From Mugil cephalus (taxonomy: Eukaryota > Chordata > Actinopteri > Mugiliformes > Mugilidae), in assembly GCF_022458985.1 (NCBI RefSeq), contig NC_061774.1:15090197-15154196 (forward strand): a stretch of DNA of 64,000 nt. Reading direction: 5' to 3'. Shown here one piece after another: positions 39,200-53,246 of the stretch (position 1 is the first letter of the stretch; each line of letters begins with the position of its first letter). The position numbers were made by a program, and so were the translations under genes. Under the pieces are notes generated by a model. That model saw only the letters and a list, made by a program, of their open reading frames with translations, had not been told where the DNA came from and ran no database searches.

Positions 39200-39260
39200 T
39201 TTCTCCTACAGCTGTCTAGAGTAGAGCGACCGACTGCGCATGTGTATATGAGAGGACCGC
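39200..39260 (-). promoter_or_regulatory. atp5po: atp5po core promoter with NRF1-like site
   Basis: The start region AAAATGGCAGC contains a YY1-like core that includes the ATG. About 36-43 bases upstream is CTGCGCATGTG (39234-39244), one mismatch from the NRF1 palindrome. NRF1 and YY1 sites are typical of nuclear genes for oxidative phosphorylation. Confidence 0.5.
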
Positions 39261-39405
39261 GCTTGGTTGTGGGTAATGTGTTTTTTCGTTTTTTACGCGA
39301 AGGTTACCTGAAATGGACTCATAAACTTGTTCAAGAGAACAATTGTCTTTTTTATTTTTTCAGAATTATACAACTAGTTCACTAGGATACAGAATCAATA
39401 CAGCT

Positions 39406-39489
39406 ATATTATATTATATTATATTATATTATATTATATTATATTATATTATATTATATTATATTATATTATATTATATTATATTATAT
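39406..39489. repeat. (ATATT)n microsatellite
   Basis: About 16 tandem ATATT units between the divergent genes atp5po and ppp2ca. It has the same unit and strand as the tract at 6141-6210. Confidence 0.95.
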
Positions 39490-40079
39490 GACCCCATGCA
39501 ACATTTAAAAGCTATGTACAAATGTATCAGAAGCCCAAATCCTGTTAATACATCAATTACAGAAGGCCATTTTAATACTTTTTATATTAATGGCACATTC
39601 TCCTGATTAATTCTATCAACTATTATTCACCATATTGTCTAAAAATATTGATATGCAACATAAACACCTTCAAAGCTGTAACCTTCAGGGTTTCTGTTTC
39701 TAGAGCATTGTTAGCCGGTAACGTCTCAAGTAACCTTCATGAAACATTATAGAATTATTATATAGAGAGATGTATTCTCTAAAATGTTATTTTTTTGTAG
39801 AGACTCTCTGATTCTCGTCTTTTAAATGTTACTGGGAATTTAACTTTAAATAACCGCCAATCAGAAGCTGAGCATCAGCAAGCAAAAGCAAATAAAAATA
39901 AAAACAAATCCATTATCATTGCACCAGCAGCAGGGCAAATATTTCCCTTCTGTATGCGATGCCGCAGCCTTTAATATGATTTATTGACCGGTTTCGTCGT
40001 TAAACCAGAGTCGGCAGGGTAGAGATGTCAGAGCGTCTGTGATCACTGTATCTTCTGTGACACTACAATTTCTGTCTAC
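39490..40079. other. Intergenic DNA between atp5po and ppp2ca
   Basis: AT-rich sequence with no recognised feature, rising in CpG content toward the ppp2ca start. Confidence 0.55.
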
Positions 40080-40269
40080 TTGTGTCGCTGCAGGGACGCA
40101 CCGTGGCGCGTTCGTTTTCTTGCAGCGCACAGACGCACTTACGCGCTGCGAATGACCAGAGCTGGGTAGGACGCAGCGTAGCCGGGGCTCAGAGACGTAA
40201 CGAAATAGAAAGAGGCTTTCTTGAGGAATTTAAAGGTGGGTCGGCTCGCTAGCTGACCGCAAGCCAGGC
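40080..40269 (+). promoter_or_regulatory. ppp2ca: ppp2ca promoter and 5' UTR
   Basis: A CpG-rich stretch leads directly into the ATG at 40270 without a visible intron. It contains AGACGTAACG (about 40193), a weak CRE-like site. The transcription start is not determinable. Confidence 0.5.
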
Positions 40270-42221
<1,952 letters not shown>

Positions 42222-42870
42222 ATACCGCCGGTGAGGATGGTAACATGCTGCACAGAGGCTTGAGAGACGAAGCATTCACGCGCTCTGAAAGTGTGTGTGC
42301 CATAATCACAATGATCTTAATAAACTATCACAGCGAGCTAAACACCACCATCCTTTCAACCTTTTCCTCTCTCTGCATGATGTTTTAACTGCTAGGAATT
42401 ATCGCTACTATGAACTATACCGTCGTACCTGCTGGTTTGTCAGGGAAACTGAAACAACTCATGCTGAGATTAAATGTTAGTAACCCTTGTGTTAATAATG
42501 ACCGGATTGTGTTGCCAATATACAGTATATGAGATGCGTCTTTCACTTGGCATGACCTCAGATCAGAAGTTGCAGTGCATATAATGTGAACCTTTTTCTT
42601 TGTAACAAGCACTAATGTTTATTTCGTGAGATGATAGGGTTAACGTCAGAGATGTTTGCACTTTTGTATTTGGTTTTTATCACATGGCACTGACAGACTG
42701 CGTTCTTTTTATACTCTGCTGTAGTCTAAGTAGCTCTCTTTCTGCTGTCTGTTAAAGGAGTGAGTGTAAACCATGTGAGCAGGTACAAACAGCTTCAGAT
42801 GTAAAAAAGAAACAAGTCGATGTTTTGCAGGCACAGCTGTACAAAAATAAAGACAGAATCTGCTTCGTCA
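42222..42870 (+). other. ppp2ca: ppp2ca 3' UTR
   Basis: Two AATAAA signals are visible, at 42319-42324 and 42846-42851, so alternative 3' ends are possible. No other feature is recognised. Confidence 0.55.
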
Positions 42871-45374
42871 TTTCGATTCCCGCAGACACAGTCTGTGCCA
42901 TTATTCCCCTCAGCACTCACCAGTCACCACTAGATGGAAACAGACACCCAGAATCTGATGATCATTTGACAGTATGACAAGAGGACCAGCACAGCTACAA
43001 TCGGCCCAACTGTGAATGTGATCAGGAAACTGGGTAATTTGTCTTGATCTGTTTAATTAATTTAAACAGTGACACATTTATTTATTATATATAATTTAAT
43101 TAGATTAATTTATTCTTTCATTCATTCATTTAATTAGGTTTGTATTGTTTTGCTAATTATCTATTATCTATTATTTTATTTATGCGCCAATACATTAACC
43201 AAAGAATGCTTTCTCTGTTTAATCGGACATTTGCTTCTTCATTCTTACTAATGTCTGTTCGTTGCACTCAAAGTCGCGTTGTGTTGCAATCCTGCAAAGT
43301 TTTTTATATGCATTAATGATTTACTGTAAATCAATGCAGCGCCGATGCATTGAGTGCGGACGGATGTAGCGTTGGCCTCGGTTGCAGAAAATAAAAGCAT
43401 GCCTTTAAAGGAGAACTGGAACTGGAACTTAACTTTGTCACCTCAGAGCATGTCGCCGCTTAATAGGAGAGTAGGAAATCATCAAAGGTAATTTTATGGC
43501 TCGTTTCTCCCGGTAAGACTGGAGGGGGTTTCCCGTGTGAACTGAGGCAGGGCTTTTACTTTCTCGGCGAGGTTCCTGGCACTGGGGGATGTGCCTCTGT
43601 GCTCTCTGTGGCTGTGCTGACGCTGCTGCATGAGAAAAAAAGAAATAGCTGGCTGCAGCCTTTCAGGGACTCCTCTCGCGGACCGCCGGAGCACAGTGCA
43701 GTAAGTAGCCTGTACATGTTTTTTTTTTCTTCCTCCAATTGATCCACGCTCATAAAGCTACGTGTCTCAATTAGGCGTTACAGTGACTAGACAGTTCTTC
43801 TCCTTGAGAAGCCTGCTGTCTGTGTGGATGTGGCAGGCTGATACTAGTTGAATCTGGGGCGCACAGCTGGACAATTATCGGGCCGGACAGATGTCGTGCC
43901 TAATTAGCCGCATTGGAATTATGACACTTGGGGGGTTTTCATTGTTCAGGTTTATGTTTTTTTTTTTTTTTTTTTTTTTTTCTTCTTGTCAGATGCAGAA
44001 GCAACCTCCAGCCCAGACCTGACTGGTCTACGTCGGGGTTGGACAATAAAGCGTAACCGTTCACAATGCACGTTTTACCCGCAGACAGCGGCGCTCACAC
44101 GGAGCAAAACATCTGTCACCGGGTGCTGCTCGCAGCATTTTTAAGTGATGTCTTTGATTGAGAGGAGTTGTTGTGGATCGCAGGTTAATGTGTAGCCACG
44201 CAGGCCGCCGTTGATTGGTCGAGAGTGAGGGCAGACGCAGCCGAGGGTCTATCGATCAAAGGCCGCCCCTGAGTCCAAAGTTCAGTCCTCCGATCATTCG
44301 GAGTCATATCAATGCTAATAACTGAGGAGGGGGTGACCGGGGGAAGTGCCCTGCAACCTCCGCACAGACCGACTCCTGCAGTGCTTGAGCCTTGGATGGA
44401 GGGGGGGTTTTTTGTTGCCATCTCGTGAGTTTAATTCAGTTTAAAGAGACAGCACGCCTTCCGTGCAGCACAGCCTCCATCCAAGAAAAGACTTTTTTCT
44501 TTTTTTTCCCCCTCCAGTTTTCTTGTCAATCCAGCAGCCATCTTTGGTGCATTTTCAGGTAGAGTCCCACACCGCTGCACAGACTCCCAGCACGTCGTTG
44601 TCCCCAGGCCTCGCTGCGCTCCGTGCGGAGCAAATGGTTAAAAACCAGATCAGGCTGGGTTACAGGACCCCCCCACACACACACACTGGCAGGAATGAGC
44701 AAGGCTGCATGCACATCCACATAGCTGATATTCCTGATAGTGCAGTACGAGCCAGTCCGATCTGGTTTCAGACAGTTAATAAATGCACAAAGGTTTTAAG
44801 TAAAGTCTTGACTAGGTGTAACAAAACCCACACATTGCATCATCTGCAGCAGAGACGAGCCCTCTGCAGCTCAGTGAATGTGCAGGTTGTTGATTAAAAC
44901 GGGCCCCCCTCCTTTTCACCTCCTTACAGTGATTTTCGGTGTGCGTGACATGCAGAGGGCTTCGTCACTTGCAAAAGACCTGCTTTTCAGACACAGTTTG
45001 GGGGTTGCTGCGCGTCCATAATAGGGCTTTGCAATTTAGCGCTTCACAAACCCTTGTGTCAGGTCAGCCGTCACCATAGCAACATTATACTGAATTAGCA
45101 GCATGGCAGTCAAAAAAGGGGCATTGTATCCTACAGTCTCTACTTCATGGATACGTGTGTGCAGGGGAAATGAGGAGGAGCAGGGCGCCGGATCCATGAA
45201 GGAGTCAGATTTATGTCAATGTGTATAAAAGTGTAGTTCTAAGAATGAAGCGGTTGAAGTCTAGTTTTGGCAGGAAGCGCTTCAGATTGCCATTACTGCT
45301 TCTAAGGGTGGAAGAAGGTCACGGCGTGCTCCGACAAAAATGTGACGTCCTAACATTTTTCTCTCCAGATAAAT
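42871..45374 (+). promoter_or_regulatory. sfxn1: sfxn1 upstream region, 5' UTR exon not firmly located
   Basis: The sfxn1 ATG exon starts at an acceptor (CTCTCCAG, exon from 45369), so a noncoding exon must lie upstream. One candidate donor is GTAAGT at about 43700, following a GC-rich stretch. A long poly-T occurs at about 43959-43981. I see no other gene in this 2.5 kb. Confidence 0.4.
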
Positions 45375-48300
45375 ATGGCAGCAGAGCTATCCACTTCCAT
45401 AAACATCAAGGAGCCCCGGTGGGACCAGAGCACATTTGTAGGTCGGGCCAAACATTTCTTCACCGTCACGGACCCGAGGAACATCCTCCTCACCAACGAA
45501 CAACTCGCGCACGCGCACAAAATCATCACTGACTACAGGTAGGCCAGCCTGGGCGGCAGCCGTTCACCTGCAGCTCGATGCGAACGTGAAGTTTTCTATT
45601 TTAACTCTCTCACAGGCAAGGTGTAGTCTCTCCAGGCCTGACAGAGGATGAGCTGTGGAGAGCCAAATATGTTTTTGACTCGGCTTTCCATCCCGACACC
45701 GGGGAGAAGATGATCCTGATCGGACGCATGTCAGCACAGGTTCCCATGAACATGACCATCACCGGGTGCATGATGACGTTTTACAAGTGAGAAACTGTTT
45801 GATTTTATTCGACTGTAACGCACAAGCTCGTGCTTTTTTAGTTAATTTCTCCCTCTCACTGCTGTGGCTTTTTACAGCTGAACACAGGGAAGCACAAAAA
45901 TCAGACATGTGAAGTCTGGTTTCGGTTTAGGTGCATCAGTTTCAGGATGCTGGCACTGAGCATACAGGCATGCACTGCAAAAAGGGAGTGTCAAGACAGC
46001 AAAAAAATCCTTGTATCAAAGAAATACATCTTATATTTTGTTCAGAGGCAAGAATTTTGTACTTATTTTAGTTTAGAATTTTTGCCAAGCAAAAAAAGCT
46101 TAACCCATTGGCAGATATTTCTTTTTCTTGATAAAAGATGATTTCATTGAATAGAAGAATATTATGCTTCTTTCTAATAATCCTGTTTTTGCAGTGTACT
46201 CTCATCCTTTACTGGGACTCTTGATGTTCTTAGAAAACGTTTTCATTTCTCTGAATAAGGTTCATCTGTTGATACTTGAGTGGGACATCAGTCAAGGAAA
46301 ATGTCAGTTTAAATCTACATGTTCATGTTTTCGTCATCACATTTCATGTTCAATCTTGCAGGACGACTCCAGCTGTGTTGTTCTGGCAGTGGATTAATCA
46401 GTCTTTCAATGCAATAGTCAACTATACCAACCGGAGCGGCGACGCCCCGATCACAGTCAGGTAAGAGACAGACGTTTTGCCACTTCCACATATTAACCCT
46501 TTAGTTCTTGCTCGGACAGTCTTTTTTTTGTGTGTGTGTGTTTGACGTGACCGGTGACTCTTTTGTTTGCAGTCAGCTTGGCACAGCTTATGTGTCTGCC
46601 ACCACGGGGGCAGTTGCCACCGCTCTAGGACTAAATGCACTAACAAAGGTATCGGTCCATCTAACCCCATTCTACATCTCATTTTAATGCAGTGTCCTCA
46701 GACGCATGGGGTGCGCTGACGTGAAGTCACCCGCGCATAAATAGTCTCTTTGTGGTAGAGGAACCATGTTATTTACAGGGTCATGCTCAGTAATCAGCAT
46801 GTCGCCATGGCAGCTTCTGCACTGACTCCGTGCTGTAGATTCCCCCTTATGTTAGAAAAGCCTCCATGTCCAGTGTCTGAAATATATAAATATATATATA
46901 TAAGTATAATGAGGCCTCCTCTGGTCTGAAAAGTTTAATATGATTTTGCTGTTTTACAGCAGCAGGGTCTGATTAATGTTTTTGTGACTCTCCCCCGCCA
47001 CTGTAGCATATCTCACCTCTGATTGGACGTTTTGTCCCATTTGCTGCTGTGGCTGCTGCGAACTGTATCAACATCCCACTGATGAGACAAAGGTAAGGAG
47101 GACATGCACCGTTAGGTTTTCACATGTTAATCATTTCCGCACACAATGGCGTTTACTGTGAGCACATGCAACAATAATCATGGTCATATTTCGACGTGAT
47201 TCTCATACAAAGATCTAGGTTGATTAGAAATTAATTATCGCCTACGACCTTTTTACAAGTCGTGTTTTTTTTTCCAGTACTTTTGTTTTCTGTTGCACTG
47301 ATCACATGACACATTTTCTGCCTTTCTGCATTTTCAAAGTTGATGATATTTCAGTTTCACTTCTTGAACAAAATCTTACGACAACGCCTGCTAGTGACGA
47401 TTGTCACTTTTTTGGGTCCGTCACTGTATCTTACTGATACCCGTTAATCTTTTACCCTTTCTTGAATGGGGAAGGCTGGACTGCCTTATTTGGGGCTGCG
47501 TTCAAGCTTCTACTCACGTGACACATCTGTATTACGCCTCTCCCTTTACGTCACTTTACGAGTTTTCTTAAGCGTTTATGTGCTGGTTTACGATAATGGA
47601 TTGTAGATTGCAGAAGATAAGAAGTATTGTTATATCAGATCCAGTGATTTTTGCCAGTATGTGATTGATACTCAGTACCAGATCAACACATTCCTGCTTT
47701 AGTGCCTGATACGACATTTTACACTCAGTATATCTGTCGCTTCTACCTCATAAGGCCCGGGGGCCAGAGCAAAGTGTGAATATCAAAGACAGTTTTCATT
47801 GAAGTTAACTGCAGTTTTATTAGGAGTTGTGGACGTAACACACAACACTGAGACCCAGGACTAAACAGTAGATGGCAGCAATGTGCTGAAACTGTCCTTG
47901 TTTATCTTAAAATAAAAAATCCTAGAATATTTTGTAAAAGGATAGTTTGTTAAATGTGAACATTGTGATAATGCACTCGTTCTTCTTTGCGCTAAATCAA
48001 AGGGAAAGTGATGAAAGTGAGGGAAAGTTATTTATAGGTTATTGTGCGTTGTGTGTGTAGTCCAGCCTCCTTGACATTAATTTGTATGTGACCCCTGAAC
48101 TAAAATGAGTTTGACAACCCTGTTCTACCTGAATGCCTCTGGTCTGAAGTCACTTCTCTTGCAAATCAAACCTTTCCTGCTGTTGTTGGTTCGCACCGAA
48201 AGCTTTTCACTGGCAAACTGGCAGTTTTTTTTTCTTTCTTCTATTTTTGTGAATAGGTTGCGATAAATGTAGTTTAGCAGAGCTTTGTTACCCGTTCAGT

Positions 48301-50781
48301 ACTTTATCTTGCTGTGCTGAGCAACAGAAAAACTGTGTCGGTGTGGCTCAACTGATCAAAGCCTTTCACAGCACAGCAGGGCGACCACTAACCAGCCCCA
48401 GGCCGGCTTGGACTTTTTTATTTTTGCCAGTTTTATGTTGTTCGCATGAAAAGAAATCTGTGATGCAACTTAACATTTTTGTCTCTGTTTCTTATGTATT
48501 ACTCCCTGGATGTGTCTTAAAGGAATCTAAACTTTGCTTCGTTTTTGTTTTCAGCGACGCATTATTACTATTAACCATGTTTGGTTAGAATTTTCAAAAT
48601 AAAAGTCACAAAAGCTAACAGGAGCTTTAGACATAAATTCCCAGTCTCATTAGGTCTGTCTCACTCCTTTAACTTCAGCCGCATCTTAATCTTCACCTGA
48701 AGCTTTCACTTCAACTCTTAAATTGATTATTAAAATCCATTTGACGCTTTTATTTCCCTTAGCACTTTAACTGTTTTCATTCATAAAAATTACACAGTCT
48801 TATTCAGCCTGCACACATGTCACCTACACTGCATCCATTGTCGCTTGTAATTTTCTCCGCTTCTCATCTTCAGAGAGCTTCAGCACGGCATCCCCATAAC
48901 AGATGAAAATGACAACAGGTTAGGAGAGTCGACGAAAGCTGCACAGCAGGCAATCTCTCAGGTTGTGGTCTCTAGGATCCTCATGGCTTCTCCAGGAATG
49001 GGTACGGATATATCTGTAGCATCAGTTCAGTAACACAGGTGCTCTGAGATATGCGGGTACCGACGTTTAATCAAACAAATCGACATTTTAGCAATCTACG
49101 TTAAAATGACGTTCTTTGGTGTCTTTTCAGCTATCCCCCCGTTTTTAATGAACCATTTGGAGAAGAAGGCGTTCCTGAAGGTAGGCACCAGGGAATGTGT
49201 TCTTTTTTTTTTTTTTTTTTCTGAACATTAAAAGATGACAGATTCTTAAATGCCATTTAAGTTGTGTGGTGGTTATTAGGTGCGTGCTTGTGCTGGTCAG
49301 AGGAATGAAAAGCACTGAGGACATGAGGCCGCTCTAATATGGGAATTCTCCAGCCCCTTTGTGCTCCTCACTCGTTTTTTTTTTCTTTTCTTTTCAGAAG
49401 TTCCCATGGATGAGTGCACCTATTCAAGTCGGCCTGGTGGGATTCTGGTGAGTTGTCAGAGACGGTCCACCTGATAAGCCATCATGCGGGGGACTCCTTT
49501 GAAATCTTGTCCTGATTTCTTACAACCACGATATGAGTGTTTTAGGTTCATTCAGCCCACTGCGTGGCAATTAGGTGACTTTAAAGGCTCTTTTTTTTTT
49601 TTTTTAGAGGTTTGCTGCTCAGCTTTTTCCCCCTTTTGAGGCTGACCTCTGCCTCTGCGTGACCATTTAAAATAATTTGTGACATCCCCTCACTGCGGCA
49701 CAAACGTCATGACAGTGATTAGCAGCCAATAAGCCACACAGGCGCACGCAAGAGAAGAGATGCTATAGGGACAGACAGACAGACAGGAGTGAATAACATT
49801 TATGATCTCTTTACAGTGTCAAGTTCTACTGGGAATCCGAAATCCTGGCATTTAGTCAGATTTTAGTTTGATACCATCACCATAACTTTAGAGTTACTCA
49901 ACACATGGACACCGGAGCATCTATGTTTGCAAGGCGGTAATGTGCATTGCAGCAAAAATGTGGACATTTGTATGATATTTGCATTAATCCAGTGACATTT
50001 CCTGACACGTGAAGTATTTTATTCAGTGTAATACGAATTTTACAGCATTATCAGCCGGGCTAACAACTATTTGATGGGTTGAAGTTCAGTACACGCGCTC
50101 GCGTTTCCCTCGTGACTGTAATAACGTTATGACCCATCTGCTTTGTCTAATTATGGGATCATTTAATTGTGCAACACGGACATTCCCATCAGCCTCAGCA
50201 ATGACATTACACATTAGTAGTGTTAGCGTTGACGTTGTTAGCATGCTGCTTTGTCTCATTTTTTTTTTTAATCCGTAAACAGATTATTCACCCATTTTTA
50301 CAAAATGTTATAATATAATAGCAATATTTATAACCATAAAAATGTTCTGTACACCTGATTGTGTAATTGAATGCACTTATTTTAAAGTTTGCAAACTGCA
50401 TGTTTCATAGATCTGTGTTTCTTTTTCAGTCTGGTGTTCGCCACCCCGCTCTGCTGTGCACTGTTCCCTCAGAAGAGGTGAGTCAAAGTCGACACAGAGA
50501 TATCAGCAAGTCGGCCGCCACGGCCGCACAACCTTATCTCCGTCTGGCTGTATGCATACGCAGAGTGTGCAGGATTCTGTTCTGCCTGAAAAGTTGCGTA
50601 AAAAGCGTCTGCAGCAGCGTGCGCACGATCGACCCGTTGACCCCCGTGTGTGTGTCTCTCTCTCTCTCTCTCTCCTCGATCCAGCTCCATGTCAGTCAGC
50701 CGCCTGGAGCCGGAGCTGCAGGAGAAAATCCGGGCCAGCCACCCGGGAGTGGAGAGGGTTTACTTCAACAAAGGGCTATGA
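45375..50781 (+). CDS. sfxn1: Sideroflexin-1 (mitochondrial serine transporter)
   Basis: Ten coding exons: 45375-45538, 45616-45786, 46362-46460, 46573-46648, 47007-47092, 48874-49001, 49131-49180, 49398-49447, 50430-50477, 50685-50781; 322 residues, the same as human SFXN1. Known: it carries serine across the inner mitochondrial membrane for one-carbon metabolism. Seen: [20 protein letters not shown] at the N-terminus, [46 protein letters not shown], the conserved [16 protein letters not shown], and C-terminal [14 protein letters not shown] and RVYFNKGL. Several hydrophobic segments fit a multi-pass protein. Near identity to SFXN1 over SFXN3 in these blocks, plus synteny with nsd1 (human 5q35), supports the name. 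Introns 47093-48873 and 49448-50429 hold no recognised gene. Confidence 0.96.
45971..46198. mobile_element. Short MITE in sfxn1 intron 2
   Basis: A 228-base element with inverted ends GCACTGCAAAAA and TTTTTGCAGTGTA. Its interior motifs (TTTTTGCCAAGCAAAAAAAGC, ACCCATTGGCAGAT) I recognise from a common teleost MITE. No target duplication is obvious and no protein is encoded. Confidence 0.65.
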
Positions 50782-53130
50782 GCACGCGTCCCCTCCATCC
50801 AAACACTGCCGTAACACAGCTGCGGGCTCGGTCCTCACCTCTCTGCCAGCTCTCCTCATTCCGTGTGCCAAAGTTAAGTTCGTGTCTGCTCATTTCCACC
50901 ATTCACATGGGTATCCGAGGACTCCCCCTCTCAGTCGGTCTCTTTGTGATGAGGTGTTTGCTTTTTGTCAATGTGATTTTATTGAAACTGCTCGAGACGA
51001 TTTTCTCCGACTGTGCCGGGTGGAAAGTTTGACGTTTCTCATGACGGCGGCCCGTGTAAAGATTGTCTTTAAGTGGACTTTGTTTTTTAAGTGCAGTATT
51101 ATTTAAGTCGGTGACTTGTCGCTCGTACGTTGCCATAAACACCAGCGTCGCACTCTCCTGGCTGAGATTCACTGGCAGTTTGATTCTGATTTATAACTGG
51201 TTATATTCAGACCTGATTATTACTCGTCTCTCGGCGGTTGTCGCATTTGCCAAATCTGTACTTTTCAGAACTCTATCAACGACAACGACCTCCGAGTTTA
51301 GCTTCAAAGAACGGTACACCCTTTAACTCGCTTAAATTCAGCTTATTTTGCCAAAACCAGGTACATTAAAGAAGCCTCGAGCCCTCTGGACACCTAACCT
51401 TGTATCTGAAAACAGTTCTCCAGGGAACCACCCTATAAAATGTGATGGTGGCAGCCAATGATAGGCCAACACGGTGCTATTTGATGTCTTATTAATCAGT
51501 GTTTATCAAACTATTTATTCTGCTTGCCAGACATGCATGAACAAACCACTCCTCTCTCGAGCATCACAACAGAAAAAGCAATATTTCTGTACAAAGAGGC
51601 TGCGTTGAGGAACCAGTCGAATGTTTATAATAGATCATTTCACCAAAAAAGCAGTAGGTCCGACTTTCATCAAGACTACTCTACTACAACAGTTAATCCA
51701 AGGCTTTCTGATCGTGGTGAATTCTCATTCAAGACGTACACAGGTTTGATTATTATAGCACAAACTAATTTTAAATTGTTGTGGAAGTTTTAAAGGTGTT
51801 AAAAACCTTCGCTTATAGATATGGATTTAGAGAAAATGCCAAAAAATATTGGTAAGATAGTATTTGCCATCACGGCTTCAAGCAGCTTTCAACATTTCAC
51901 CCTGGTGAGTTTGATGAACGTAGGAACTCACAGTTAACAATCTCGTTCTTCATATTTCACTGTGAAATTGAACTTTATTGAACCGCACAGTCGCATCAGA
52001 ACACACTATCGCAGCTTGGGGAGCCCATAAAGCTGACATCTGATGTTGTAACTTTTGTTTTACTGCAGCCATCAGTATTCAGATATCTGTCAGATACACG
52101 TTTAGACTCTGACGTACGGGGCCTAGTACAAGATTGCATTCATCCAAAAGTTAGCTGCTCAGTAACTGTATCTTCACATGAGAGAGAGTGGGTAGTCACG
52201 TGCCAGATTTATCACTGGACATTTTTAATTCAGGGATGAGCGTGACAGATACAGACTTGAAGCCACAGATCTCACAAGCAGCTGTCCTCATTTCAAATGG
52301 TTTTAAACGTATTTTAAGAACCCAGTGAGTATTGAAATCATCCAGTGTTTTCATCTTAAATCGAAACTACATGAAATGCTCGTGATCATTTTAATGCATC
52401 CTGTCCTCATCACGGTGTGTAATTTTTGTAAGGTGTTCAGTGTTTAATACATATATTGCCGTATAAGTAAGTTTATTTTAGATCGTCTGTGTTTCCGGGG
52501 AGACGTGCGTGTTGGAGTCGGAGCTGTCCCTAGCTGATCTGAAGTGAAGTTTGTTATTCTAGTGTTCATGGTGAACTGAATGTAGCATTTTCCAATTCCA
52601 GCTGTTTATGATGTGTTAGCGTAGAGAACAGGTAGAGAAGCACAACGTCGAAAACAGATCTTAAATGCTGCACGTTTTTTTTTTTCAAACTTCTGTTGTT
52701 AAACTTTTTCAGTTTCCTGACCACAATGATTTTTCAATACATTCTTTGATCAGCTGGGGAATAAGGGGGAAAAAAACAAAAAAAAGTTTAAACTCGACCT
52801 TTGGTAGATATGTGTCTTTTAATCTTTAACTGCATCTAATGAGAGCTAATTGCTTGTTCGTGTGCGGAAAATCTAAAAATTAACTCCCGGTAATAATGAA
52901 TAACACATTCTCAAGCTTCGATCTACCAAATCAAATGAAACATCAACAACAACAGCAGCCAAAGCGATACAAATCGACTTAAGAGGAATAAGTCATTTAT
53001 AGGTTGTATTAATCAAAATGAATATTTTTAAAATACTGTGACAAAAAATGGTATTTGATTGTTTTGCAGTACACTGGGATGATGTAATGTTTAGACTAAC
53101 CGGATGAAATAAAGTTGATAAAATCTTTCT
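50782..53130 (+). other. sfxn1: sfxn1 3' UTR
   Basis: A 2.3 kb tail follows the stop at 50779-50781 and leads to AATAAA at 53108-53113. Open frames inside it are not conserved-looking. The transcript appears to end about 0.1 kb from the 3' end of convergent atp7a. Confidence 0.5.
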
Positions 53131-53142
53131 ACTTGTGTCTTA

Positions 53143-53145
<3 letters not shown>

Positions 53146-53181
<36 letters not shown>
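53146..53181. repeat. (TG)n microsatellite between convergent 3' ends
   Basis: About 18 TG units lie in the narrow gap between the sfxn1 and atp7a poly(A) signals. Confidence 0.95.
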
Positions 53182-53182
<1 letters not shown>

Positions 53183-53246
53183 AGATGGCTATACAGCACC
53201 ATCTTCTGGTTGAAAGTGGAAACTGCAGTCGTGTTTACAAAAGCAT

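Noticed and set aside
44185-44897. Open frames on both strands upstream of sfxn1
   Set aside because: No domain, no splice support and no match to known proteins; treated as upstream noncoding DNA.
50367-51106. Plus-strand frames of over 200 codons at the sfxn1 3' end
   Set aside because: They join true exons to intron and 3' UTR in frames that do not match sideroflexin. The real frame is the spliced one ending at 50781.
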